From the NCBI GenBank assembly GCA_018907035.1, contig JACCIC010000135.1:310001-374000 (forward strand): DNA of 64,000 nt, read 5' to 3'. The DNA comes from Sycobia sp. Sy_11. Its lineage: Eukaryota > Arthropoda > Insecta > Hymenoptera > Epichrysomallidae. The notes under the pieces are model-generated. The model had not been told where the DNA came from. It made no database searches and saw nothing but the letters and a program-made list of their open reading frames with translations. Both the position numbers and the translations under genes were made by a program. Positions 45,590 to 56,438 of this stretch are shown piece after piece (position 1 is the first letter of the stretch; every line of letters starts with the position of its first letter).

Positions 45590-46610
45590 CAAGATAATTA
45601 ACTCTTTTTTATGAGTCAACATATGAATAGTATTTATAGGTAAAATATATTTTTGTAATATTTAAATACTCATATTTTATTTGCCCTCTGATTATGATAA
45701 TTTGATACCAAATGCATATTAATTTGAATATCTATTATTCGTCTGCTTATTATACTTTTCTTAACACTTTTAGAAAAATCAACGAGGTATGCTATTTGTC
45801 CCGAATGTATAAAATGGTGTGAAAATGGATTCGGATTTCTAAATGTTCTCGTTACTTTTTTAAGCAGTATTTTCAATGAACTATTGATTTATTTATTTGT
45901 TTCAGAGTTTAGATATATTGTATGTTCACATTATTTTGTCCACGCGTAGAAAGCAGAAATATAGCAGTCAGAAAAAATAGCAGTAGAATGTTTACCTAAA
46001 AACATATTTTTTATGAGTCCATACGTTGAAAAAATGATGTGAAAATAAACTCGGCTATTTGTAACTGATCTCATTATTTTATTAAGCTGCATTTCCATTG
46101 AAATAATTTATTTATTATTATTTTTTAGAGTTTTAGATATATTTGTTTAAACTATACAAACTGTTAGTTAATAAATAAATTGTAGTTAGCCATTTGTTTT
46201 AATGTCCATGATTTTAAGACGTTATTGCGATATATAATTTATTTTTTGTTAATATATTTCGGATGATTTTAGAAAAATTTTTTAGTAATTATTATTCAAT
46301 TATATGAAATTTTTTTTATTTCACTAATAAAAGAGTTACAATATAATTACATATATTATTATGTATGTATTTATATCTTAATAAATTACTGAATTTATAA
46401 AAATATTTTATATAAAGTTTTTTTTAAGATTTATATGTAGTAAATTTCTTAATATACTAAGAACACATATTATGTTTGCTTTTATCACAATCTATAGGAT
46501 ATTTGACTACATCAGTGAACTAATTTATAATTTAATTATAGAATAACTTTGGTGTTAATATTTGGAACTTTCGACAAGCATAATATTATATAAATTTTTT
46601 ATAAAATACA
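45590..46610 (+). repeat. Family R, copy R3
   Basis: Longest plus-strand R copy. It shares with R4 the CGTCTGCTTATTATACTTT and AACACTTTTAGAAAAATCA blocks, and with R1/R2 the TGATGTGAAAATAAACTCGG, GCAGTATTTTCAATG and ATAATTACATATATTATTATG blocks. It has an internal partial tandem duplication (TATAGCAGTCAGAAAAAATAG unit repeated after about 410 bp). The minus-strand Cys frame is broken here. Confidence 0.7.
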
Positions 46611-46783
46611 CGAGAAGATGTATTTAAAATTATTACTCTATTCAATAGATTTACTTAGCTTTGGCCCATATAGTAAAGAATTGCGGTTTTCTGGATATAC
46701 TGCTGTGTACAAATAGGAGTAAGACTTTATTTATAACTTTTGAAATCTTTATTTATTCTTCACCCCAATTGAATTCATCCCCT

Positions 46784-47605
46784 TCAAAATGAACCCCCGG
46801 ATGTAATGCAACTATGCCAACGATTTTTCCAATTTTCGAAACATTTTTTATACTCGGATTCCGAAATGGCCATCAGTTCCTTCTTTGATTCGGCTTTTAT
46901 TTCTTCAATCGAATCAAAACCGTGTCTCCTAAGTGGTATTTTCAGTTTGCTAAACAGCCAAAAGTCACACGGTGCTAAATCAGGCGAGTACCATTGTTGC
47001 CGAACGATATTGGTTGGATTTTTGGCGAAATGTTCATGTAAAATCAATACAGTGTGACTTGGTGCATTATTTTGAAGCAAAAACCAAGAGTTGACTTTCC
47101 ATAAATCTGGCCTTTTGAAACGAATAGCTGCACGCAACCGACGTGTAACATTTAAATAATATTGTTTGTTAACCGTTTGGCCTGTTGTAAGGAATTCATA
47201 ATGCACCTACCACAATAATCGAAGAAAACAGTGGGCATAACTTTGATTTTTGAGCGACTTTGGCGTGATTTTTTCGGTCTCCACTCTCTTTTGGCACGAT
47301 ATTCGCCCGATTGATCGGTTGTTTCTGGATCGCAAGCGTAGACTCGGGTCTCATCTTCAGTTATTATACGTTCCATCTTGTCCTGATAGTCCGAAAGCAT
47401 TGTTTCACAGACATCCATGCGACACTGTTTTTCTAAAAATTTGAATATTTTTGGCATCAATCGAGATTTCACTCGTTTCAGGCACAAAATGTCTTTCAAA
47501 ATGATGTTGACAGACACATTTGAAATTTCAACAATATCAGGAAGCGCTCTAGAAGTCAATCGGCGATTTTACAGAACCAATTCTTTGATTTTGTTGATGT
47601 GTAAC
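46784..47605 (-). pseudogene. Mariner transposase, C-terminal part
   Basis: Two overlapping frames (47152-47559, then 46784-47206). The first catalytic Asp is kept in ITEDETRVY, although the usual Gly before it is Glu. The second motif reads LLQNNAPSH, so the second catalytic Asp is now Asn. The third is YSPDLAPCDFWLF, giving DD34D spacing. A frameshift separates the two frames near 47180. It ends HSCITSGGSF at 46784. Catalytically dead. Confidence 0.9.
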
Positions 47606-47934
47606 TGTTGGGATTAGGGCAATGGATATTAAATCGTTTATTTATTAAATATGTATTATCAGTTTATTCATTTAAAGGATACACAAAATACAACACTTAA
47701 TTAATACCACAAATACTTATAATATCTATCTATATATATAGTTATAATAGAAATTCGGTTAATAGAATGACAGTACAAAAAGGGCACAATATTACTGTAG
47801 CGAGGTCGCTTCTAGACTGACTGTACGAGCATTTGCGCCTGTACAGTTTAGCTCGGTGCAATAAAAATGGGAGTCGCCCCTTTATACCTGCGCTACCTTA
47901 GGTATCGGATGCATGGAATTGTAGAATGCCAACA
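47606..47934 (-). repeat. 3' LTR of the 47.6-52.4 kb copia
   Basis: 329 bp, TG...CA ends; 2 bp longer than the other LTR because of an extra TA in the TATATA stretch. Confidence 0.97.
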
Positions 47935-47939
47935 CCCTT

Positions 47940-50570
47940 CCTCGACATTAATATTAAAGTTAACCCGCAACCTTCAGCAAATTGTTTTAATTTTATTTTA
48001 TTTAAAGGCTTTGTTAGCATGTCAGCGAGCATATTTTCAGTGGGACAGTAATTAATATTTATGAAATTTTTAGTCTTCAATTCTCTGATAAAATGAAATT
48101 TAGTATCAATATGCTTTGTGCGGTGGCTGAATTTTTTAACATTGACAATTTTAATACAACTCTGATTATCTTCAAAGATTGTCGTGGTTTTTAATTAATT
48201 TCCTGTGAAGTCTTTTATTAGCCCACGTAACCATAGCGATTCCTAACATGCTTCAGCGAGCGCTATATATTCTGCTTCTGTTGAAGATAGCGCGACGCAC
48301 CCTTGTTTTCGACAACCCCACCTTACGGTAGCATTTAAGTATTTAAAAACATACCCGCTGTTTGATTTTCTATCAGTTCGATTTTATGCCCAGTCCGCGT
48401 GATCAAAACCAATTAAATTATCTGTTTTTCCGCACTCGCCTAGCACTAGCCCGTAATCAGACGTATATTTTAAGTATCTACATATTCTTTTTGCTGCTGT
48501 CCAGTCAGCTATTGTCGGATTTTTATTATATTGACTTAATAATATTACACTTGCAGCAATGTCCGGTCGCGTATTAACGGCTATATACAATAACGATCCA
48601 ATAAGCTGTTGATAGACTTCACTTCTGTGCATTGGTGGTTGATTTTCTCTATTTTTAAGATATCCGACTTCTAATGGTATGTACGAAGGCTTAGCATCTG
48701 TTAAATTAAATCTATCCAAAACTGTTTTAATATATTTACTTTGTTTAATACAATAGAAATTCTTATTATTTCTACTAACATCGATACCAAGATATGTTTG
48801 TAAAATACCTAAATTAACCAGCTGGAAATGTTTGTTTAAAATTTCTGCAATTTCATTAATATAATCAGATTTCTTTACAGCAACTAAAAAATCATCAACA
48901 TGAATAATAATATAGATAATATCCAAATTAAATCTTTTTATATATGAACATGAATCTACCTCACATTGTACAAATTTTTCAGACTTTAAAACACTATCTA
49001 TTTTCCGATTCCATATATTAGCTGATTTCTTTAACCCATATGAACTCTTATTTAATTTACAAACTAAAAAATTTCGTTTATGATCCAATTTTTCATAACC
49101 TTTTGGTTGCTCCATGAATATAACCTCGCTTAAATTTCCATTTAAAAATGCAGATTTTGCATCAAAATGGTAAAGAATTAAATCCTTTTTTCCGGCTATA
49201 GCGAGTAAGACTCTAAATGTGGCTTGTTTTACGACGGGTGCAAAGACTTCGTCGTAATACTCACCATATTCTTGGGAGAATCCCCGTGCGACGAGTCTTG
49301 CCTTATACCTTATAGAGCACCCGTGTGGACCATTCACTTTTGTTTTATAGACCCATTTACATGAAATTATGTTCCGATTTTTCGGTCGCGGCATGAGCTC
49401 CCAGGTATTATTTTCGTGTAGAGAATTAATTTCCTCGTCCATTGCTTCTTGCCATTTTCCTCCATCCGGTCGCGATAAAGCCTCTTTTCTTGTTCGTGGA
49501 TCCGTATCGACAATTTTGGCTACCTGCTCATCCGCCATATACCTGTCGGGCGGTATACCTCTATTCTCTCTTGCAGATCTTCTTGGTTCATTTACATTAT
49601 AATTGTCGTGCAGCTCTTCATCAGAGCTTCGATTTTCTGCTTCAGCTGCATCGAAATTGTTTTGTACATCATCATTTGAATTCAAACTTGACGAGGAGAA
49701 AAATTCGTAATCAGTATCAGAATTTTCTGAATTTTCTTCCACCGATAATTCTTCCGGCTTATGTTGAGAGAAAGTTAAATCTACTATTCCACTCGATAAA
49801 TCCTTATCCTCGTTTTTATTTTCAACGAATACAACATCACGACTTATTTTTAGCTTTCCAGATTGTTTGTCTATTAATCGAAAACCTTTTGACTCCTCTG
49901 AATAGCCTATAAATGTAAGTTTTATTGCTTTATTATCAAGCTTCCTACGTTGTTCTTTCGGTATTTGTATATATACATCACATCCGAAAACATGTAGATT
50001 TTTGACATTCGGCTTTTCTAGGTGCCACAACTCATATGGAGTCTTACCTTTTGATCGTGATGTCAATCTGTTCTGTAAAAAATTTGCAGTATTTACTGCT
50101 TCTGCCCAATATCTGTTCTCCAAGTTGGCGTCGAGTAACATACACTTTGCCATTTCAATTAGTGATCTATTTTTTCTTTCCACTATTCCATTTTGTTGAG
50201 GCGTGTAAGGGGCAGTATACTGCATTCTTATTCCTTGATTTTTTAAATACTTTATAAGATCGTAGTTTAAATACTCCCTTCCTCGATCTGATCTTATTGC
50301 TTTAGGTGTTTTATTCCACTGCGTTTTCGCCATTTCTATATACTGCTTAATTTTAACTGCTGCTTCATCTTTTGTTTTTAAAAAATAAACCGCTGTAAAC
50401 CTGGAGTAGTCGTCTATAATCGTTATCATTTTTTTTTCAAGCCGAGTGATGGCCTCTGAATGGGTCCACAGACATCTGTATGCAATAAATCCAATATGGC
50501 CTGAGTTTTTATTTCTGCTTGTTTTGGAAAAATCTTCCGAGCCATTTTTCCTTTTATACAGCAATCGCAT
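47940..50570 (-). pseudogene. Copia Pol: integrase, RT, RNase H
   Basis: A 728-codon open frame (48384-50570) covers the integrase core (IRSDRGREY second Asp, PQQNGIVERKNRS catalytic Glu) and AVNTANFLQNRL. An acidic hinge and the full reverse transcriptase follow (WVYKTKVN, FDAKSAFLNG, IIHVDDFLVA with the DD pair, YLGIDV). It ends at GFDHADWA with TAA at 48384. Beyond it RNase H continues in the same frame to about 47940 but has three in-frame stops in all, so the loss is by point mutation. Joined to the upstream frame by an A-run frameshift near 50430. Confidence 0.93.
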
Positions 50571-51250
50571 ACTTCACGTGTGCCACAGTCCTTAATAACT
50601 ATTCTGATTACTAAGTTCTTTTTCTGCAAATCCTTAATGGCACTTGGGTCCCGATGTCCGAAACGCCTATGCCAGATGTGCTGGCAGTTCTCGGTATGCT
50701 TCAGATTTATTGCAGTGCAGGCCATATCTATCGCTACTTGAAGACCATATAAATCCGGTGTACCTTTTCGGGCTCTTACTACAGCTTGAATTTTTCCATC
50801 TTTCATTATATGGCATTCATGGCCTCTAAAATTAATATCACACCCTTGTGTTGACAACTTCTTCACAGAAATTAGACTTGATCCGAAGGATGGTACGTAA
50901 AGCACGTTCTTCAACTCTAAAACTATTTCTTGTCCATCAACGATGCACTTTAGAGAACCCGGGCCCATACCAAGAATTTTACTTTTTTTTCCTATAGCTG
51001 CAAGCTCTATCTCACCTCTCACACTTGAATTGAGATCCTTAAAAAAACTTCTTAAGCCCGTTGTATGACTTGTAGCTCCGCAATGAACAATCCATGTATG
51101 GTTAAATGTGTCCATTTTCTGTTTCGTATCGTGACTTACCTCCTTCACCATAAACAATTTTTCATGTGATAAAGTTACTGTTTCCGACACATTATTCACT
51201 TTATTTTGTTTATTTTTCCAAGACTTATAATTGAAACAGTCTTGCTTCAT
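50426..51250 (-). pseudogene. Copia protease and integrase zinc region
   Basis: 274-codon frame. Zinc-knuckle end GHMKQDCFNY. Protease-site stretch WIVHCGATSHTTG, where the usual catalytic Asp-Ser is His-Cys, so the protease is probably inactive. Then the linker KNVLYVPSF and SLISVKKLSTQG, the integrase HHCC zinc motif (HIWHRRFGH and CDCCIKGK), and the first integrase Asp in LLHTDVCGPIQ. The frame ends in an A run at about 50430, where a one-base slip joins it to the larger frame. Confidence 0.9.
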
Positions 51251-51963
51251 GTGTCCTTACTTCTTGTAGAAAAAACATTCCTTTTTATATTTCGGATCCC
51301 TCTTGAATTTTTCGTTTTTCTGCACTCTGTGATGGACTCCTTTCATTGCTGCTTCGCTGCTATCTATTCTTTGTCGCATACCTACAGTACCTTTTCGCCT
51401 TTTATATTCATCTATTAGTTTGGTTTTCGCGAATTGAAAAGTTATATCGGCTTCTGGTCTGCTCTCCAAAGCAGTAACAAGTGTATCATAGCTTTATGGC
51501 AGGCTCCCCACTAATAAAGCTGCAAGTAGATTATCTGGTAAATCCTGCCCCAGTGCAGATAACTTACTTATTTTTTCCGTAAAATCAGCAATATGCATCT
51601 CCATATTATCTCCGTCTACTAACGTGGTACGGCACAGAACTTTTAAAAGTAGTACTTTACTACTCAATGTTGATTTTTGATGATAATCCTTGAGTGCTTT
51701 CTACGCTTCTTTAGCCGTATTGACGTTTCTGATATGCAGTAACTGGTTATCTTGAACTAGAAGACCTATTCTTGCACGAGACTTGTCGTTGTTCTTTTTT
51801 CATTTAGCCATTGCAGTTGCATTACTTTCGTCCGGCTTGGCTACTGTTATTACGTCCCAAATGTCTTCGTCGATCATGAGCAATTCCATTTTATAGCTCC
51901 ACGTCGAGTAATTTTCTCCGTTTAATTTTTGAATCTGATAACGGATTGTTGAACTTTCTGCCA
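51251..51963 (-). pseudogene. Copia Gag
   Basis: Starts at the ATG whose first base is 51963 (MAESSTIRYQIQKLNGENYS), a typical copia Gag start. It continues with YSTWSYKMELLM, RARIGLLVQDNQL and LPDNLLAALLVGSLP. Several in-frame stops break it; the last open piece is 51257-51469. The CCHC knuckle reads CFFY-KK-stop-GH----C, with the second Cys changed to Tyr and a stop inside. Confidence 0.85.
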
Positions 51964-52064
51964 TTATAACTTCACTTTATTTGTATTATTAATAGAAACT
52001 TAGTTTAATTAGTAAATTAAAACTGTTTATGTAAATGCACTCACTTTTGTTTTTGAAAATTACA

Positions 52065-52078
52065 CTGGGCCCATAACC
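52065..52078 (-). promoter_or_regulatory. Primer-binding site, initiator-tRNA half type
   Basis: In element orientation GGTTATGGGCCCAG follows the LTR end directly. It is complementary to the CTGGGCCCATAACC of the initiator-Met tRNA anticodon arm. Drosophila copia is known to prime from such a half-tRNA. Confidence 0.9.
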
Positions 52079-52405
52079 TGTTGGGATTAGGGCAATGGAT
52101 ATTAAATCGTTTATTTATTAAATATGTATTATCAGTTTATTAATTAAAAGGATACACAAAATACAACGCTTAATTAATATCACATATACTTATAATATCT
52201 ATCTATATATAGTTATAATAGAAATTCGGTTAATAGAATGACAGTACAAAAGGGGCACAATATTACTGTAGCGAGGTCGCTTCTAGACTGACTGGACGAG
52301 CATTTGCGCCTGTACAGTCTAGCTCGGTGCAATAAAAATGGGAGTCGCCCCTTTATACCTGCGCTACCTTAGGTATCGGATACATGGAATTGTAGAATGC
52401 CAACA
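52079..52405 (-). repeat. 5' LTR of the 47.6-52.4 kb copia
   Basis: 327 bp. CTTTATACC near 52352 (plus strand) may mark the promoter region. Confidence 0.97.
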
Positions 52406-52622
52406 GTAGCCCATCAGTAGATGTTCTTGGTCATCTTTGATGTGGTTCCTCTTCAACGCGTTCTCGACTTTTTTTGAACCATTTGTGTCAATCAACAATT
52501 TTTGCTCTTAACACTGACTTCTCACCAAAGACCCTTTGCAATATTCTGAACGTTTCGGCGGCCGATATTTCATTTCGCGCACAAAATTTAATGCTACTTC
52601 TTTGTTGAATAGTTTCAGTCAT
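52406..52622 (-). pseudogene. Mariner transposase, N-terminal part
   Basis: Starts MTETIQQRSSIKFCARNE at 52622 and runs AAETFRILQRVFGE to the copia insertion at 52406. The rest of the gene is at 46784-47605. Confidence 0.85.
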
Positions 52623-52808
52623 TATAAAAACTGAAGAGATAACTTTTCTTTGTTCACAAAACATAAAAGTAACTATATGACAAATGAAGATAATTGCGTG
52701 AAATTTGACACAAACAACTCTGACAGTACTACCAACTTAAAAATAAAAACATTTGTCGGAATCGATAAATACGGGAAGTTGAATTGAAAAGTGTTACTCA
52801 TATTTGTA

Positions 52809-54050
52809 CATAGTAGTAATTATATTTATGTTAGCAAAGTAAGGCAAACATAGATTTTTTTTATCATGGATCTGCTTAAATATCCCTTCATTTGCCTTAT
52901 ATGGGGTGAAGTTAGGATCTCCTCGCTAAGACCATAAAAAATATTTCGTGGTACGCGAGATGTTATATATATACATATATATTTATTTATTTATTTATGA
53001 ATTACTATCATATTATGTGATTTGTGGTATAGTGGATAATGTATCAGCTTGTGAACCATATGGTCATCGGTTCGAGTTCAAATCAGATTCGATGTTTTTT
53101 AACTGTCATCAAATTATTATTTGTGATATGCATGAATAATTACTAATGATACATGTCAAGATTTGGTATATATATATATATATTAAAAAATCAAAATAAT
53201 CTTAAGAAAATTTGTATAATATAGTACATAAAATAATGCTACAATTTAAAAATGGAAACTAATATAAAATATTAACAATTTTAATTAAAATATATATTTC
53301 AAAAATAAATAACACGTATTTATTGGAAGCGAGGAAATGCGTACAAAATTATTTTAATTAATTTTTGCTTTCTATTAAATCTATTATTAATGTTTTAATT
53401 TTTCACTTATAATTCGACTTCATATTTTGATGATGTGTAAGTTGGAACGGAATAAAATTTTGAGTTCAAATAAAAATGTTTTGAATAGATTTTATAAGCA
53501 TTCTATAGATATTAATTAGTCTTACGTACTAGTATTTATTTATCTATTCTTACAAGAATCCTAAATAATATGGGGCAAATACATAATGTGTTCTATTAAA
53601 GCTCTCTTGCTAGATCCCAGATAGAAATAGGGCAATCTAATTACATCCGAGAAGGATTCTATTCTAAATTTATACACGGAAATATAGAGGAATGATCGTT
53701 CTAAGTCTATAGACTGTATAGATATTCGGAAAAATTGGTATAAGTATATTACTAATCATCTAATTTAATATTATTAAGACTTATTGTGACATTATTCTTT
53801 TCTTTTCCACTTTAACAACTTGACAAAAGAACCTGGTGCTTGTATTTTTACTTATAGCAAAAATTTTTTAAAAATTAGTAGCAAATCTTCAATTAGATTA
53901 TTTTAACGAGCAGCTACAATTCCTGTTACAATTTTTTTCGATTTTGCACTATCAATACTTTATAAGTTAGATATACATTCAAAGAAATTAGAAATGCAAC
54001 TAGAATCTTCTACTGAGTCTGAATTCCTTTTTTCATTTGTCTATAATTTC
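52809..54050. other. AT-rich DNA with a tRNA-like patch
   Basis: Mostly featureless. At 53020-53095 there are A-box-like (TGGTATAGTGG) and B-box-like (GAGTTCAAATC) sequences, listed separately. A short (TA)n lies at 53167-53181. Confidence 0.6.
53020..53095 (+). other. Degenerate tRNA-like sequence
   Basis: TGGTATAGTGGATAA, then CTTGTGAAC (a possible His-type anticodon loop), then GGTTCGAGTTCAAATC. The stems do not pair well, so it is a tRNA relic or the head of another SINE, not a working tRNA gene. Confidence 0.4.
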
Positions 54051-54104
54051 AAATTAATAAATATTTTTTTATTGGTCTTACAGTCCAATCAATTCCATCC
54101 AAAA

Positions 54105-54250
54105 ATAAAATAAAATAAAAATAAAAATAAAATAAAAATAAAAAATAAAAATAATAATAAAAAATAAAAAATAAGAAATAAAAAATAAAAAATAATAAAA
54201 ATAAAATAAAATAAAAATTAAAAATAAAAATTAAATTAAAAATTAAATTA
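54105..54250. repeat. (AAAAT)n-type tract in the left arm
   Basis: Irregular AAAAT/AAAATAA units; an inverted counterpart is at about 55385-55520. Confidence 0.9.
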
Positions 54251-54391
54251 AAATTATAATGAAAGTCAGACTGTCCTTGTTTACATTCACCCCCGTAGAC
54301 TAATCTGAAAATAAAATATTAGCTGAAAAAAATTCTTTGTTAGTAAAGTGCAGTCTGACTGTCCCCAACACCCTTACCTAATTGAAGACTT

Positions 54392-54431
54392 GTCCAACGT
54401 TTCGAGCTCGCTACGGCTCCTCATCAGGGAC
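54392..54431 (-). ncRNA. Hammerhead-ribozyme-like motif (left arm)
   Basis: Minus strand: GTCC, CTGATGA, a stem GAGCCG/CG-A-GCTC with a TAG loop, GAAACGTT, GGAC. Both core blocks (CTGATGA and GAAA) are intact and GTCC/GGAC can pair as stem I. ACGT at the stem III position is self-complementary, which fits the dimeric hammerheads described from Penelope-like elements. H17 would be U, which may lower activity. Confidence 0.6.
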
Positions 54432-55131
54432 TTTTTTTAATGACATTAACTAAAGATGCCCTACATTCCTTTTTCACTTCATCATTTAAACCAAAAAGAT
54501 TACTTTCAACCTCCGCGATGATTTTTTTGATCGGGAGATTATTTTTAAAATATAATATTCCATGTTTGGCACCTTTAGACATGATGTTTATTACTTCATT
54601 TGGTATCTCCTTGTCAGTTAGATTCCTAAACCAATTTTTATTGTTTGCATTGTTAATCTGATAGCTTTGAAATTGTTTTTTATTTCTTAAACATTCAAAT
54701 TTTCTTTTTAATGTTTGTCTATTAATATATTTTGTCTTAATAAAATGTTTGTTTTGACCAAGAAAAAATTCATGTAATTCATTTCTTTCTATATTTTGAT
54801 ATAAATAATGTTTAATCTTTAATAAATATCTATTTAAGGAATGAATCTGAATATGTAAATCTCTATTTTCTAAATTAAGTAATTTATTTTTGAAAAAGAA
54901 AATATTCTTCTTTAGATGATAACAAACATTAGTACTATAAACCTGCAAAAAATATTCATCATGAAATCTATTATTAATGTGTACCGGAAATATATTTGAT
55001 TTCTTGCATCTAATAAGGAATGTAAGTTTTTCTTTAAGAATTACAACTTTTGAATTCATTTTAATCCATTTTGAACAATAATCTTTAATAGTACTACCAT
55101 ATTTACAATAAATTTCTCTAAAATAAATCAT
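54424..55131 (-). pseudogene. Penelope-like ORF, N-terminal region only
   Basis: 235 codons from MIYFREIYCKYGSTIKDYCS. The pattern LTFLIRCKKSNIFP, LLNLENRDLHIQIHSLNRYL and NLTDKEIPNEVINIMSKGAK is what I know from the region ahead of the reverse transcriptase in these elements. It ends in the TGA of the ribozyme-like core at 54424. The RT and endonuclease parts have been deleted exactly at the junction with the terminal unit. Confidence 0.65.
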
Positions 55132-55190
55132 GACATACCCCCTTAATTTAACTTAAATAAACCTTTTATTTTAAAACAATTGAATTAGGG

Positions 55191-55230
55191 GTCCCTGATG
55201 AGGAGCCGTAGCGAGCTCGAAACGTTGGAC
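55191..55230 (+). ncRNA. Hammerhead-ribozyme-like motif (right arm)
   Basis: Exact inverse of the motif at 54392-54431: GTCC-CTGATGA-stem-GAAACGTT-GGAC on the plus strand. Upstream AATTGAA (about 55179-55185) can also pair with TTCAATT at about 55236-55242. Confidence 0.6.
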
Positions 55231-55577
55231 AAGTCTTCAATTAGGTAAGGGTGTTGGGGACAGTCAGACTGCATTTTACTAACAAAGAATTTTTTCAGCT
55301 AATATTTTATTTTCAGATTAGTCTACGGGGGTGAATGTAAACAAGGACAGTCTGACTGTCATTATAATTTTAATTTAATTTTTAATTTAATTTTTATTTT
55401 TAATTTTTATTTTTTTATTTTATTTTTATTATTTTTATTTTTTATTTCTTATTTTTTATTTTTTATTATTATTTTTATTTTTTATTTTTATTTTATTTTT
55501 ATTTTTATTTTATTTTATTTTTGGATGGAATTGATTGGACTGTAAGACCAATAAAAAAAAAAAATATTTATTAATTT

Positions 55578-56248
55578 GTATATGGGCAGTCGACAGAAGT
55601 ACAATTCAATTGTTATAATTTCAAATATTTAAATTTTAAACTTTTTACACCGTATAAACGTTCAATTTGCGTTTGCTCGTTGTTTATTGTAATTACTTTG
55701 TGCCTTTGATTTAAATCTAAATATCCCTGACTACAATATTTGTGGGGAGCTTTTTTTTCAATCTCAAATTTTTCAAATTCTCCAGTTTTATTATAGTATA
55801 TTATTGTATTTATTATATATTTAAATGATTAGCAGATCAAAATATGGAAAACATTAATATTTCACCAAGTTATATAGCTACATGAATATTAAAAATGAGA
55901 TGTAAATGTAGGCTCATAAAAAAGATAAAATTCTTTGAAAGCATAAAATAAGGCAAGTATGGTGTATTGTACTTCCTAATCGTTTAAAATCTCTTCTGTA
56001 TAATGTATTACATTTATATAAATGAAAATTTTTTCTAATGAGATTCAATTACCCGTAAATATAGGATTCTTAAAAAAAGTTATACTCTAATATGGTAATA
56101 AAATGATATTGCAGAATTATATTCCATTATTTCTCATTTAAACAAAAGAACAAAAGAAAGTGTATAAGTATTAATTCGTGTAAGTTTCAGAATCCATACA
56201 GACTTTTGTTAAAAGATAACAGAAAAAAGTAGTTATATCTAGATTTCA
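55578..56248. other. AT-rich DNA without gene
   Basis: Nothing recognised. Confidence 0.6.
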
Positions 56249-56432
56249 AGCCTACGATGACTTGATCCTTAGAGGGAAGGATTAGTAATTCGGTGATCTA
56301 AGTGCACGTCTCGATCTTGTCTGAATAACACAAGCACCGCGGTAATAATGTGCATATTACAAATACATTGTAAACCTTATCCGCTGATTAGCAGTATTAT
56401 TGGGAGTATAAGGACACTTGAAGATGTCCGAT
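56249..56432 (+). mobile_element. tRNA-derived SINE, copy S4 (oldest)
   Basis: AGCCTACGATGACTTGATC start and AGTAATTCGGTGATC in the head, then the GATTAGCAGTATTATTGGGAG body block. The B box is mutated (GTGCACGTCTCG) and there is no A tail, so this copy is old. Confidence 0.75.
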
Positions 56433-56438
56433 TATATA

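Larger units (their letters stand above)
47606..52405 (-). mobile_element. Ty1/copia element with LTRs, PBS and target duplication
   Basis: 4.8 kb. LTRs 47606-47934 and 52079-52405 begin TGTTGG and end CCAACA, and differ at about ten places by eye (near 97% identity). Flanking 5-mers are GTAAC (47601-47605) and GTAGC (52406-52410), one mismatch. The coding strand is minus. The primer site is next to the right LTR and a polypurine tract (GAGGAAGGG) next to the left LTR. It is inserted in the middle of a mariner transposase gene. Confidence 0.97.
46710..52806 (-). mobile_element. Second mariner family, split by a copia insertion
   Basis: TA-flanked (46708-46709, 52807-52808). Ends CAAATAGGAGTAAGAC and its inverse CAAATATGAGTAACAC. 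Without the nested copia element the length is about 1.29 kb, normal for mariner. It is older than the copia insertion and not closely related to the mariner copies at 6.4/35.6/63.8 kb. Confidence 0.93.
54051..55577 (-). mobile_element. Deleted Penelope-like element between inverted terminal units
   Basis: Arms 54051-54431 and 55191-55577 are inverted copies: TTGGTCTTACAGTCCAATCA at the outside, an (AAAAT)n-type tract, AGTCAGACTGTCCTTGTTTA, and a ribozyme-like motif at the inner end. Between them lies a 235-codon frame resembling the N-terminal region of Penelope-like ORFs. The reverse transcriptase and GIY-YIG endonuclease are absent. Terminal repeats in direct or inverted order are known for this class. 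Confidence 0.7.

Noticed and set aside
49442..49912. 156-codon plus-strand frame in the copia element
   Set aside because: Antisense shadow of Pol; no domain of its own.
48384..50570. Intact copia polyprotein
   Set aside because: The frame is long, but RNase H has stops, integrase is split by an A-run slip, Gag has stops and the protease site is altered.
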